NCBI GenBank assembly: GCA_902801585.1 | Contig: CADCIU010000048.1 | Location: forward strand, 1 to 31,049 | Length of the DNA: 31,049 bases | Direction of reading: 5' to 3' | Source: an uncultured Lachnospiraceae bacterium | GTDB lineage: Bacteria; Bacillota_A; Clostridia; Lachnospirales; Lachnospiraceae | Shown: in pieces, positions 1 through 6,912 of the stretch | How positions within the stretch are numbered: position 1 is the stretch's first letter | How the letters are laid out: each line of letters begins with the position of its first letter | The notes under the pieces: generated by a model | The model's input: only the letters and a program-made list of their open reading frames with translations | Databases searched by the model: none | Told to the model about the DNA's origin: nothing | Position numbers and translations under genes: made by a program

Positions 1-1
1 T

Positions 2-94
2 GTAGTATCCGTCATGTACTCCCGTTTCATCACCAGCTGGATCCGCATCCTGCTCGCGATCGTGTTCAGCATCGGCCTTTACACGGCAGCATGA
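2..94 (+). CDS. C-terminal tail of a membrane protein, probably sorbitol PTS EIIBC (partial)
   Basis: An open frame enters from the left edge and stops with TGA at 92-94. Its last 30 residues are strongly hydrophobic (segment ILLAIVFSIGLY) and look like the final membrane helix of a transporter. It ends 70 bp before srlB. In known glucitol/sorbitol PTS operons the EIIA gene follows the EIIBC gene (srlE), so this is probably the EIIBC C terminus. The assignment rests on position and hydrophobicity only, because too little sequence is present to recognise the family. Confidence 0.4.
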   Translation, partial: VVSVMYSRFITSWIRILLAIVFSIGLYTAA

Positions 95-164
95 TCAGTA
101 TTTTGAAACAACTGTAAACAGCATAGCAAAAGAGAAATAATCCGTATTCAGGAGGGTAATAAAA

Positions 165-530
165 ATGAAAGTCATCTATGAGAACCAGGTCAAGGCAAGC
201 GGGATCGCGGTAGAAGAGTTTAAGGACGCGGGAATGTTCATCATCTTCGGAGAGAATGCACCGGAGGAGATCAGGGATTACTGCTACAGTGTAAGCGTTA
301 ACCCCATTAACGGCGAGATCGCCGCAGGCCAGTACGTCGAGATCGACGGCGAGGAATACAGGATCACATGTGTCGGCTACGAGGCGCCGATCACACTGAA
401 GGGACTCGGTCACTGCACCTTCAACTTCAGCGGAGCCACAGAGGCGGAGCTGCCCGGCACCATCTATGTCGAGGCGAAACCCATGCCCGACATCAAGATC
501 GGTTCTGTGATCAGGATCGTTGAGAAGTAA
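165..530 (+). CDS. srlB: PTS glucitol/sorbitol-specific EIIA component
   Basis: The 121-residue product matches the EIIA-Gut (SrlB/GutB) family along its whole length. It starts MKVIYENQV, has the central ITCVGYEAP segment, then LGHCTFNFSGATEAELPGTIYVE, closely resembling the E. coli LGH.TLRF.G..EAE.PGT stretch. EIIA takes the phosphoryl group from HPr and passes it to EIIB during uptake of sorbitol as sorbitol-6-phosphate, acting in the cytoplasm against the membrane EIIBC/EIIC. His-421-region residue (LGHC) is a plausible phosphorylation-site neighbour but I cannot prove it. The ATG at 165 is preceded by AGGAGG at 151-156. It is the last gene of its operon, since a large inverted repeat follows directly. 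Confidence 0.9.
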   Translation: MKVIYENQVKASGIAVEEFKDAGMFIIFGENAPEEIRDYCYSVSVNPINGEIAAGQYVEIDGEEYRITCVGYEAPITLKGLGHCTFNFSGATEAELPGTIYVEAKPMPDIKIGSVIRIVEK

Positions 531-541
531 AGGGCGACAAA

Positions 542-594
542 GGGACGGTTCTTCTGACAACTTTTGTCCGAAAAGTTGTCAGAAGAACCGTCCC
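542..594. repeat. Perfect 24-bp inverted repeat of the GGGACGGTTCTT family
   Basis: The arm at 542-565 (GGGACGGTTCTTCTGACAAC plus TTTT) is exactly complementary to 571-594, with a 5-nt loop GTCCG. Related half-elements recur at 9649-9696 and 16535-16569. It begins 12 bp after the srlB stop and could also act as a 3' RNA hairpin, but no T tract follows. Palindromic GGGACGGTTC elements are widespread in bacterial genomes and, from memory, are often linked to REP-associated IS200-like transposases. No such transposase is in this window. Confidence 0.9.
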
Positions 595-710
595 CATGAC
601 ACATTGCATACATATTTTGCCGCGGAGGCGGGCCTGAGGAAAGAAAATTTCCGAGGGCTCGTTTTCGTTTGCAGAAAGGACAGCTATTCTCAGATATTTT
701 AAGAGGAAAG

Positions 711-806
711 ATGTTGGAAATCACAGGCGTACAGATTATTATTGACATGCGGGCGAATCAGGCGATCCGCACAGAAAAACATAGAAAAGCAAGTATCACA
801 GAATAG
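711..806 (+). CDS. Doubtful 31-residue ORF upstream of hypA
   Basis: ATG at 711 is preceded closely by a purine-rich AAGAGGAAAG (701-710) and opens a 31-codon frame, MLEITGVQIIIDM onward, ending TAG at 804-806, 17 bp before the hypA start. The product has a short hydrophobic N half and a basic C half. I recognise no family. It may be a leader peptide, a gene remnant, or chance. Apart from this ORF and the inverted repeat, the 531-823 interval shows nothing else that I can support. Confidence 0.25.
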   Translation: MLEITGVQIIIDMRANQAIRTEKHRKASITE

Positions 807-823
807 AAGCGGGATGGTTGATC

Positions 824-1180
824 ATGCACGAAATGGGAATAATTCTTCATATAGCGAAAATGCTGGACGAGACGGCACAGGAGCAGAAGATCACGAAGAT
901 CGGATCCGTGACTCTGGAGGTCGGAGAAGTATCCGGCATCATGACGGACCTCTTCGTGGACTGCTGGAATTATTTCAAGGTGAAGCACCCGGTCCTTGCG
1001 GAGTCGGAGCTGCGCCTTGTGACGATTCCTGCTGTGACGTTCTGCGGCAGCTGCGGCAGAACGTATGAGACCGTGAAGTATGGGAAGGAATGCCCATACT
1101 GTCACAGTGGAGAGACATGGCTGATCGATGGAAATCAATGTGTGATCAAGGAGATCGAGGCGGAGTGTGAGGAGGAGTGA
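824..1180 (+). CDS. hypA: HypA/HybF hydrogenase nickel-incorporation protein
   Basis: The 118-residue product has the family's nickel-binding N terminus MHE (His2) and a zinc finger of two CxxC pairs: CGSC at about residue 70 and CPYC about 20 residues later. HypA delivers nickel to the large subunit of [NiFe] hydrogenases with HypB, and in some species serves urease. I chose ATG 824 rather than the in-frame TTG at 818 because HypA needs Met-His-Glu at the extreme N terminus. The family length (about 113-120) fits. No other hyp, hydrogenase or urease gene is nearby, so it is an orphan here. It ends only 7 bp from the convergent thioesterase gene. Confidence 0.93.
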   Translation: MHEMGIILHIAKMLDETAQEQKITKIGSVTLEVGEVSGIMTDLFVDCWNYFKVKHPVLAESELRLVTIPAVTFCGSCGRTYETVKYGKECPYCHSGETWLIDGNQCVIKEIEAECEEE

Positions 1181-1187
1181 ACAGTAG

Positions 1188-1901
1188 TCAATTTTCAAAT
1201 TGAAATTTCATCCTGAATACAGGCTTGCCTTTCTCTCCGCAGATATAGAAGGAATGATCCGATGCAGCGCATCCTACGGACAGAACATCACCGAGCTGAG
1301 CTTCCCCGATATGCTCTGCGATCAGTTCGCGGATCCGGAGACGGCGCAGCTCTTCGGGCATAAGATCGAGTGCCAGGTCGTAGTACCTGGCATTATTCAT
1401 GTGCCCGTTGAGGTCGATGCAGCTGTAGGGAACGGTAAAGGAAGAATTCCGGGTCGTTTCTGCTTTCCTCAGTCTTCCGGGCAGGGCGAGTTCGTTTCCG
1501 GTGACGACCTCTCTGATATAGATGTCATGAGCTTCGGGGAAGACGATCCCGCGGGTCTTCTCATCGATCAGGACCCACAGCGAGGAAGCTTCAATGAGTA
1601 CTTTTCCCTTTGTGTCCACAAGGCGGAAATAGCGGGGAAAATACAGATGCATTGTCTTTCCGGGCCAGGACAGGAGCGAGACCATCTCATCATATTCCGG
1701 AAGACGGTGAAATCTCACATTGTACTGCGTCACCGCCCAGAGAAGTCCCAGATCCAGAGTCTTCTCTCTCGTCACACCCAGTTCGATGGTGTGCGCGATC
1801 GCAGCCTCCTGCAGGCGTGTGAAAAGAGTGGACAGGCGTATTGCACGCGACATGTCCACCTCAGAGGAGAGAAGCCGGAAATCCTGTCTGTAGATGCTCA
1901 T
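1188..1901 (-). CDS. Acyl-ACP thioesterase (double hot-dog, FatA/FatB type)
   Basis: The 237-residue product fits the acyl-ACP thioesterase family, which hydrolyses acyl-ACP to free fatty acid and ACP in the cytoplasm. The first hot-dog domain (residues about 1-140) begins FRLLSSEVDMSRAIRLSTLF and carries WAVTQYNVRFHRLPEYDE. The second (about 150-237) has the typical signature DLNGHMNNARYYDLALD at 163-179, which contains the Asn and His positions used in catalysis in the family. Start ATG at 1901 has AAGGAGA just upstream on the minus strand. It lies downstream of the ACP gene in the same direction (113 bp gap), so a substrate relationship with that ACP is a reasonable inference. Confidence 0.85.
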   Translation of the reverse strand: MSIYRQDFRLLSSEVDMSRAIRLSTLFTRLQEAAIAHTIELGVTREKTLDLGLLWAVTQYNVRFHRLPEYDEMVSLLSWPGKTMHLYFPRYFRLVDTKGKVLIEASSLWVLIDEKTRGIVFPEAHDIYIREVVTGNELALPGRLRKAETTRNSSFTVPYSCIDLNGHMNNARYYDLALDLMPEELRRLRIRELIAEHIGEAQLGDVLSVGCAASDHSFYICGEKGKPVFRMKFQFEN

Positions 1902-2014
1902 GAAATCTCCTTTTCGTTCATAGGCAGTTCACTCGATAAAAAACAGAATGATCAAAATATTGCTTAAAAAAACGAGCTCAATAATAACTTAAACAATGAT
2001 TCAAACGCGGGCGG

Positions 2015-2269
2015 TCAGAACTTTCGGTTGATCCTCTTCTCAAAGGCGTTGACGACATCCCCGAAGGTCGACATTTTGGACCACTGCCTCTGCGGGATCT
2101 TGACATCAAAGCGTGCCTCGAGGCGGCAGATGATCAGTGTAAAGCCCATGGAGTCTATAGCTGTATCGGTGTTGATGACGGTGTCCTCGTAGATCGGCGT
2201 GCCCTCCATGTCGGGCACACACTCATAGATCACTTCTTTGCAGGTCGCGGCAATCTGGTTTCTGTCCAT
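2015..2269 (-). CDS. Stand-alone acyl carrier protein
   Basis: This 84-residue acidic helical protein has the carrier-protein core IDSMGF, with Ser40 as the expected 4'-phosphopantetheine attachment site, followed by helix II (TLIICRLEARFDVKIP) and a C-terminal helix (TFGDVVNAFEKRI). It is divergent from the housekeeping AcpP consensus (DSLD.VEL), which suggests a specialised role rather than general fatty acid synthesis. Translation starts at 2269 behind an AAAGGATG purine tract. Its neighbours on the same strand are a thioesterase downstream and, beyond a CPBP gene, an AMP-forming acyl ligase. Ligase, ACP and thioesterase together would load, hold and release an acyl chain. The partner assignment is inference. 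Confidence 0.85.
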   Translation of the reverse strand: MDRNQIAATCKEVIYECVPDMEGTPIYEDTVINTDTAIDSMGFTLIICRLEARFDVKIPQRQWSKMSTFGDVVNAFEKRINRKF

Positions 2270-2581
2270 GGTGAAATCATCCTTTCAAAAATAGGTCTGC
2301 GGACTGCCCGCCTGCGGGAGACGGGAAACCGCGCTGCTGTTGCGGCATAGTGCAGGTCTTACGGGCTTGATCCGGCATAGAAAACCGGTTTTGTTAAGAA
2401 TATTATATCTGTAATTCGGCTTTCTGTCACCAAATGCTCACCGGAAGACAATAATGATAGAAAAAAAGGATAGAAAAAAGGTGCAAAAAGTGTATGGATT
2501 AGTTCAGCTTGGAGCGATATATTTATACAGAAATTATGGGAAAGAAAAAACGATCTGCCAAAAGGAAAGGAGATCTTGAAA
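2270..2581. promoter_or_regulatory. 312-bp divergent intergenic region with a 12-bp palindrome
   Basis: The region separates the minus-strand ACP gene from the plus-strand CPBP gene and holds no ORF that I believe. It contains the perfect palindrome AAAACCGGTTTT at 2381-2392, a short hairpin CCCGC-CT-GCGGG near 2307-2318 in the ACP leader, a repeated octamer CGGCATAG (2343, 2373), and a tandem GATAGAAAAAA motif near 2457-2482. Core promoters are not clear enough to place. Confidence 0.45.
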
Positions 2582-3535
2582 ATGAATGAGATTGACACAA
2601 ACACCACGGAAACAAAAGGAACAGGGATCGGACGCTACTTTGCCGGAAAGACAATTCCGCAGATCATATTCGGATCAGCGGCGTGGGCATGCATCCTGGG
2701 ATATGTATTGTTCAGCATCGGCCAGATTTTGATGTATGTGATCCTGCGGGTCATCGGAGGAGCCGCAGGCTTTTCTTCCGATGTCTGGAACACGGCGCTC
2801 ATCTATCTGGCATTCTTCGGAGTGTGGATCATGTTCTTCATCAATGCTTTGCTCAAGAAGAACAGGCCGCTCTTTAAGGCATACGGAACAGGACTGAGCG
2901 GAAACAGGATTCCTGAACTTGTGATCGGCCTTCTGGTCGGGTTCGGAATGAACGGGATCCTGATCCTGTTTGCGATCATGCACGGCGACATTCATCTGTA
3001 TTTTGACAGATTCAGCATTGGGGCATTCGTGCTTTTGTTTGTGGCAGTGTTCATCCAGTCCGCTGCTGAGGAGATCATGTGCCGCGGATTCATTTATCAC
3101 AGGATCCTCAGGACCTACAGAGGGCAGTATCTTGCGGCGGCGCTGATCAACGGCATATTCTTCGGCTTGATTCACATCACCAATAACGGGGCAACGCCGA
3201 TCGCGATCATAGACATTATGATCTGCGGAATTGAGTACAGCGCGCTGGTCTACTACTTTGACAGCGTGTGGATGGCCATGGGGATGCATGCCGGCTGGAA
3301 CTTCACGCAGAGTATCCTGGCGGGCCTTCCCAACAGCGGAAACGTGTTCCCTTACTCCATTTTCCGCTTGGATGCCGCGACAGCGACGAACAGTTTCTTC
3401 TACGACGTGGGATTCGGCGTCGAAGGCACGATCCCATCGATCATCATAGAACTTGTGGTGCTGGTCCTGATCATCGTGATCGGGCGGAAAATGAAGAAAA
3501 AGCATACGGACATTTGGGCCGAAGCCGGAATGTAA
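2582..3535 (+). CDS. CPBP-family intramembrane metalloprotease (CAAX protease/Abi type)
   Basis: The 317-residue multi-spanning protein carries the family motifs in order: EEIMCRGF (Glu163, Glu164, Arg168), FGLIH with His198, and HAGWN with His236 and Asn240. These residues form the membrane-embedded active site of Rce1-like proteases. Hydrophobic segments occur at about 27-60, 72-90, 110-133, 147-160, 185-200, 205-222 and 290-312. The C terminus is basic (GRKMKKKH). I chose ATG 2582 because AAGGAG at 2567-2572 sits 9 nt upstream; an in-frame TTG at 2576 is too close. In Gram-positives such proteins act in peptide maturation, bacteriocin self-immunity or signalling. The substrate here is unknown, and it sits alone between lipid genes. 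Confidence 0.9.
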   Translation: MNEIDTNTTETKGTGIGRYFAGKTIPQIIFGSAAWACILGYVLFSIGQILMYVILRVIGGAAGFSSDVWNTALIYLAFFGVWIMFFINALLKKNRPLFKAYGTGLSGNRIPELVIGLLVGFGMNGILILFAIMHGDIHLYFDRFSIGAFVLLFVAVFIQSAAEEIMCRGFIYHRILRTYRGQYLAAALINGIFFGLIHITNNGATPIAIIDIMICGIEYSALVYYFDSVWMAMGMHAGWNFTQSILAGLPNSGNVFPYSIFRLDAATATNSFFYDVGFGVEGTIPSIIIELVVLVLIIVIGRKMKKKHTDIWAEAGM

Positions 3536-3550
3536 TATATAGTGATCATG

Positions 3551-3582
3551 AGCGCGCATTTCAAAATGCGCGCTTTGTTTTT
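3551..3582 (+). terminator. Rho-independent terminator of the CPBP gene
   Basis: An 11-bp perfect stem (AGCGCGCATTT at 3551-3561 with 3564-3574) is followed by TTGTTTTT. It begins 15 bp after the CPBP stop and lies between convergent genes. The minus-strand side lacks a T tract. Confidence 0.85.
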
Positions 3583-3610
3583 GCCCTTCGGGAGGTTTCC
3601 CTGAAAGAGC

Positions 3611-5191
3611 TCAATACCTAAGTTCCCATCGCTTGATTTTGCCGGTAGCTGTGCGGGGCAGCGGCCTGTCCGTAAACAGGATCGCACTGAGCTGCTGTCC
3701 CCGGGGAAGTCCTGCCATCACATTTCGCAGTTTGCCTTGCAGGTCCGTTTGTGGCGCCTCTTTGGCCGGATTATTCGCCGGCAGTAAAGATATGTCGGGA
3801 TCGACCAGGAGAAGAGCCGGTCTCCCGCTCTGTGTGATAACTGCGAAATCTCTTCCGGGAAGCGCCGCGGCAATGCGGGCTTCGTACTCAGGCAGGAAAA
3901 TCTTGGTGCCGTCCTGAAGAACCAGGATTTCTTTCTTGCGGCCGATGATGTGAAGACGACCGCTGTCGTCCCATCTGCCGAGGTCTCCGGTGTAAAGGAT
4001 ACCGTCTCTGAGAACAGCCGCAGTATCTTCGGGATGTTTGTAGTAGCCCTCCATCATGCAGCTGTCCCCGGCAACAAGGATCTCGCCGTCCTCAGCCAAA
4101 GTGACCGTGTTCTCGGGACAGATCTCCAGGGCATAGGGGTCGAAGGAAGCTGCAGGACCGGAAGAAGGACCGTCGGGCTCATCCGGAGGGCCGTCAGGCT
4201 CATCCGGAGTGCCGGCGGAAGAGGCGCGGTAAGCCGGCGGCACACTGATCGCCACGCCGGAGCTGGTCTCCGTGAGACCGTAGCCGAAGCTGACCGAGAC
4301 TCCTTTATGGGCGGCTGCGGCAAGAAGTGCCTTGGGACAGTCGCCGGCGCCCACCAATACAAGTCGGAGCTCTTCGTTCATAAGGTCGTGCGCAAGCAGG
4401 AAGCCCAGCAGCATTGGAACGGCCGAAAGTGCGGTCGGTCTGTAAAAAGACAGGTCCTGCGTGTAGTATCTGGCGCCGCGCCCGAGAGCAACTGCAGAGC
4501 CGCACTGCATGCCCCACAGAAGTCCGCAGACAAAGCCGAAGACGTGGTTCAGGGGCAGCATGCAGAGAAGAGTGTCTTCCTCTGAGAGCGGCAGTTTGCA
4601 GCTTCCGTTGTAGGCGGCGGCCATCAGGCTCCTGTCCGTCAGGACAACGGCTTTGCTGCTGGAAGTCGTTCCGGAGGTAAAGAAGAGAATGCGGTGACTC
4701 CGGGGGAGGCGTTCGTCTTCGGTGAGTGATGAAGACTGATCTATTCCTTCCGTCAGATACGGCTGCAGCTCTTCGACAAGATCCTCATCACTTCCCCACA
4801 GGCAGTCGATGTCAGTCTGCCGGATCTGCTCGATCAGAAGATCTTCCGCGGCATTTTCGTCCAGGAGGACCGTCTGAAGTCCCGCAAGTGCCGAGGCAAA
4901 AATGGTCAGAACGCACGAGAGCGATCCGTCGCACAGAATACCGAGACAGGACGGCGTTCTGTTGTCTGCATTTACACAAAGCCCCGCTCCTTCAGGCCTG
5001 CCAAGAAGTTCCCCGGCGCGTGCCGCGGCGGCATGGGCAAACTCTGCCCGACTAAGAGAAGCCGGCTTGCCGCTCTTCTCATAGAGAATGGCTGTCCGCG
5101 AAGGATCTGCTTCTGTAAAAGTGCGAAGCAGGTCCTCAAAGCCGGTGTATTTGGTTTGATCCTTCTGTGTTTTGACACGCTGTATAGTCAT
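3611..5191 (-). CDS. AMP-forming acyl ligase (ANL superfamily, acyl-CoA/acyl-ACP synthetase-like)
   Basis: The 526-residue protein shows the adenylate-forming enzyme motifs in order: FFTSGTTSSSK (170-180, ATP loop), FGYGLTETSS (302-311), LYTGDLGRWDDSGRLHIIGR (399-418), and the C-terminal PRTATGKIKR with the expected adenylation lysine Lys518. It should activate a carboxylic acid as acyl-AMP and pass it to CoA or a carrier protein. An ACP gene in the same orientation nearby makes an acyl-ACP ligase attractive. Between motifs A5 and A7 there is a Pro/Asp/Gly-rich insert (328-346) made of a 7-residue duplication. The start at 5191 (MTIQRV) has a GAAGG tract upstream. It is transcribed divergently from the fatty-acid isomerase homologue at 5457. 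Exact chain-length preference cannot be read. Confidence 0.85.
   Translation of the reverse strand: MTIQRVKTQKDQTKYTGFEDLLRTFTEADPSRTAILYEKSGKPASLSRAEFAHAAAARAGELLGRPEGAGLCVNADNRTPSCLGILCDGSLSCVLTIFASALAGLQTVLLDENAAEDLLIEQIRQTDIDCLWGSDEDLVEELQPYLTEGIDQSSSLTEDERLPRSHRILFFTSGTTSSSKAVVLTDRSLMAAAYNGSCKLPLSEEDTLLCMLPLNHVFGFVCGLLWGMQCGSAVALGRGARYYTQDLSFYRPTALSAVPMLLGFLLAHDLMNEELRLVLVGAGDCPKALLAAAAHKGVSVSFGYGLTETSSGVAISVPPAYRASSAGTPDEPDGPPDEPDGPSSGPAASFDPYALEICPENTVTLAEDGEILVAGDSCMMEGYYKHPEDTAAVLRDGILYTGDLGRWDDSGRLHIIGRKKEILVLQDGTKIFLPEYEARIAAALPGRDFAVITQSGRPALLLVDPDISLLPANNPAKEAPQTDLQGKLRNVMAGLPRGQQLSAILFTDRPLPRTATGKIKRWELRY
4170..4211. repeat. Tandem 21-bp duplication inside the acyl ligase gene
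   Basis: Two adjacent 21-bp copies (4170-4190 and 4191-4211) differ at two positions and encode the duplicated heptad around PDEPDGP. The copies fall in a surface-type linker, and the reading frame is kept. Confidence 0.9.
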
Positions 5192-5456
5192 ACCTTCAGC
5201 TTACCTCGCCTTTCATTGTCCTAACGGAAACCTCTCTTTTATCTCGTGCTTTCACATGTCTCTTACTTTCATAAGTATAGCATCGAAAGGTCGGTTTAGG
5301 TTCAATTTCCGAAGGGATAGTTGTATACTGATTACAGATGATTTAGGCAAATTTTGTAGTAGTTCGATGTTTCGGCCTGCTGATCGCAATAGGGACCCGG
5401 AGCGCGAAACAGATACGAAATTGAACGAATAACTTAAACTACCAGGGGAGGTTACC
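5192..5456. promoter_or_regulatory. Divergent promoter region with two inverted copies of a 10-bp motif
   Basis: The interval separates the divergent ligase and isomerase genes. GTTCAATTTC lies at 5300-5309 and its exact complement GAAATTGAAC at 5417-5426. A plus-strand -10 candidate TATACT is at 5324-5329; the 5300 motif occupies its -35 position (17-bp spacer from TTCAAT). A minus-strand extended -10, TGCTATACT, is at 5282-5274. The first motif therefore sits between both promoters and the second just before the isomerase ribosome binding site (AGGGGAGG at 5443-5450). This arrangement is what a shared, possibly fatty-acid-responsive, repressor would need. The regulator is not encoded in view. 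Confidence 0.55.
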
Positions 5457-6851
5457 ATGGACAAGAACATTAAGATCTGTATCATCGGCGGAGGCCCGGC
5501 AGGCCTGTCCGCGGGCATGTATCTGGAGCAGAAAGGGTACGAGAACTACACCATTCTCGAGAAGAACGACCGCGTCGGCGGAAAGTGCTGGTCACCGCAT
5601 TACAACGGACGCCGCTATGAGATGGGCGCCATTATGGGCGTTCCCTCCTACTATGCCGTGCACGACGTCGAGGAGTTCTGCGGCATCACGCACGACGGCC
5701 CGCAGCTCAACCGCAACTACAAGAACAGGATGGGCCAGGTCATCGAGCCCTTTGAGCCCAAGAAGAATCTGACCAAGATCCCCCGCCTTCTCAAGATGAA
5801 GAGACAGCTCAAGAAATTCGGCGAGCTCCTGGAGACCAAGTACAAGGGCTACGACATCAACGGTCACCGCGGCGTCGCGGAGGGACGCTACGAGGGATTC
5901 TCGGCAGCCAGTGCCAAAAGAGAGCCTGTCAGCGGCGTGAACCCCAACCTCAAGGATCTGGCGCTTCCCTTCAAGAAATTCTGTGAGATCAACGGCGTTG
6001 AACTGGTGCAGGACATCTGGATCGGACCTTTCACTTCCTTCGGCTATGGCTATTTTGACGAGATCCCGGCAGCTTACGTTCTGAAGTATCTGGATTTCCA
6101 GACCTGCATGAACTTCGTCAAGATCAACCTCTGGACATGGAAGGAAGGCACGCAGTTTATCTGGGAGTCCCTGAACGGGAAGCTGAAGAACCCGGCCCGT
6201 CTGAACAGCAGGATCGACAAGGTCGAGAGAAAAGACGGCAAGGTCTATGTGACCGTAAACGGCGAAGTGGAAGAATACGATAAGATCATCGTGACTTCCC
6301 CTCTGTATGTGCCGATGAAAGAGAACCGGAGCGACGGGCTGGTCGGCATGGTGGACTATTTTGACGCGCGCGAGGATGAGAAGAAGCTCTTCTGCCAGAT
6401 CGAGTACGAGCGCTACGATGTGCTCGCAGTGGAGACCAAGCCCGAGGACCATCCCGAGATCTCCTATTATGTCTTCGACAACATGATCCCCAAGAGACTG
6501 GGCCATCTGATGGTCTACTATCGCCGCTGGAGAGATACCGTGGATCAGGTCATCACGACCTATGCGCTCAGAAAACACAAGAGAATGGAGGAAGTCCCTT
6601 ACGAGAAGTGCAGAGCGAGAGTACTCAGGGACCTCGAGACCATGGGCAACCCCGCTTCCAACGTCGTCAACGAGTGGAGCGTCTATTACTTCCCGCACGT
6701 ATTCACGAACGCCTACAAGGACGGCTGGTATGACAAGGTCGAGGCCATGCAGGGCAAGTATGACACCTACTATGCAGGTGAGATCATGAGCTTCGGCGAC
6801 ATGGATGAGACTTGCGAGTACTCCCGCGAGCTGGTGGAGAGATTCTTCTGA
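5457..6851 (+). CDS. FAD-dependent fatty acid isomerase, homologue of C. acnes polyunsaturated fatty acid isomerase (PAI)
   Basis: The 464-residue flavoprotein begins with a dinucleotide-binding fold (IIGGGPAGLSAGMYLEQ, 9-25) and the flavin-site segment GGKCWSPHYNGRRYEMGAIMG (41-61). From memory, it resembles the Cutibacterium acnes linoleate isomerase PAI throughout: YKGYDINGH, PAAYVLKYLDF, LWTWKEGTQ, DNMIPKRLGHLMVYY, YYFPHV and the C-terminal YYAGEIMSFG all have near-identical counterparts. PAI converts linoleate to the conjugated trans-10,cis-12 isomer by flavin-mediated hydride transfer. Arg86 aligns with the substrate-recognition Arg88 of PAI as I recall it. A stretch of about 23 extra residues (within 138-166) is absent from C. 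acnes PAI. It is the first gene of an operon with two more redox genes. Regiospecificity, and whether free or carrier-bound acids are used, cannot be read from sequence. Confidence 0.83.
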   Translation: MDKNIKICIIGGGPAGLSAGMYLEQKGYENYTILEKNDRVGGKCWSPHYNGRRYEMGAIMGVPSYYAVHDVEEFCGITHDGPQLNRNYKNRMGQVIEPFEPKKNLTKIPRLLKMKRQLKKFGELLETKYKGYDINGHRGVAEGRYEGFSAASAKREPVSGVNPNLKDLALPFKKFCEINGVELVQDIWIGPFTSFGYGYFDEIPAAYVLKYLDFQTCMNFVKINLWTWKEGTQFIWESLNGKLKNPARLNSRIDKVERKDGKVYVTVNGEVEEYDKIIVTSPLYVPMKENRSDGLVGMVDYFDAREDEKKLFCQIEYERYDVLAVETKPEDHPEISYYVFDNMIPKRLGHLMVYYRRWRDTVDQVITTYALRKHKRMEEVPYEKCRARVLRDLETMGNPASNVVNEWSVYYFPHVFTNAYKDGWYDKVEAMQGKYDTYYAGEIMSFGDMDETCEYSRELVERFF

Positions 6852-6912
6852 TCCCGCCCCAACGGATTCGTTTCAGGTCCTTACACTGTAAATGACTTCA
6901 CAGGAGACAACC

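Noticed and set aside
520..702. 60-codon plus-strand ORF across the palindrome after srlB
   Set aside because: It begins inside srlB, is made largely of the inverted repeat, and has no ribosome binding site.
1193..1205. TTTCAA-A-TTGAAA palindrome resembling the 5300 motif
   Set aside because: It lies in the last codons of the thioesterase at a convergent gene end, so an operator role is unlikely; AT-rich codons explain it.
5457..6851. Annotation as protoporphyrinogen oxidase or generic amine oxidase
   Set aside because: These share only the flavin fold; the dense match to C. acnes PAI across the whole length is more specific.
6892..6912. Earlier ATG for the saturase-like gene
   Set aside because: The ATG at 6913 has AGGAG at correct spacing, whereas 6892 lacks a ribosome site and adds a tail without family counterpart.
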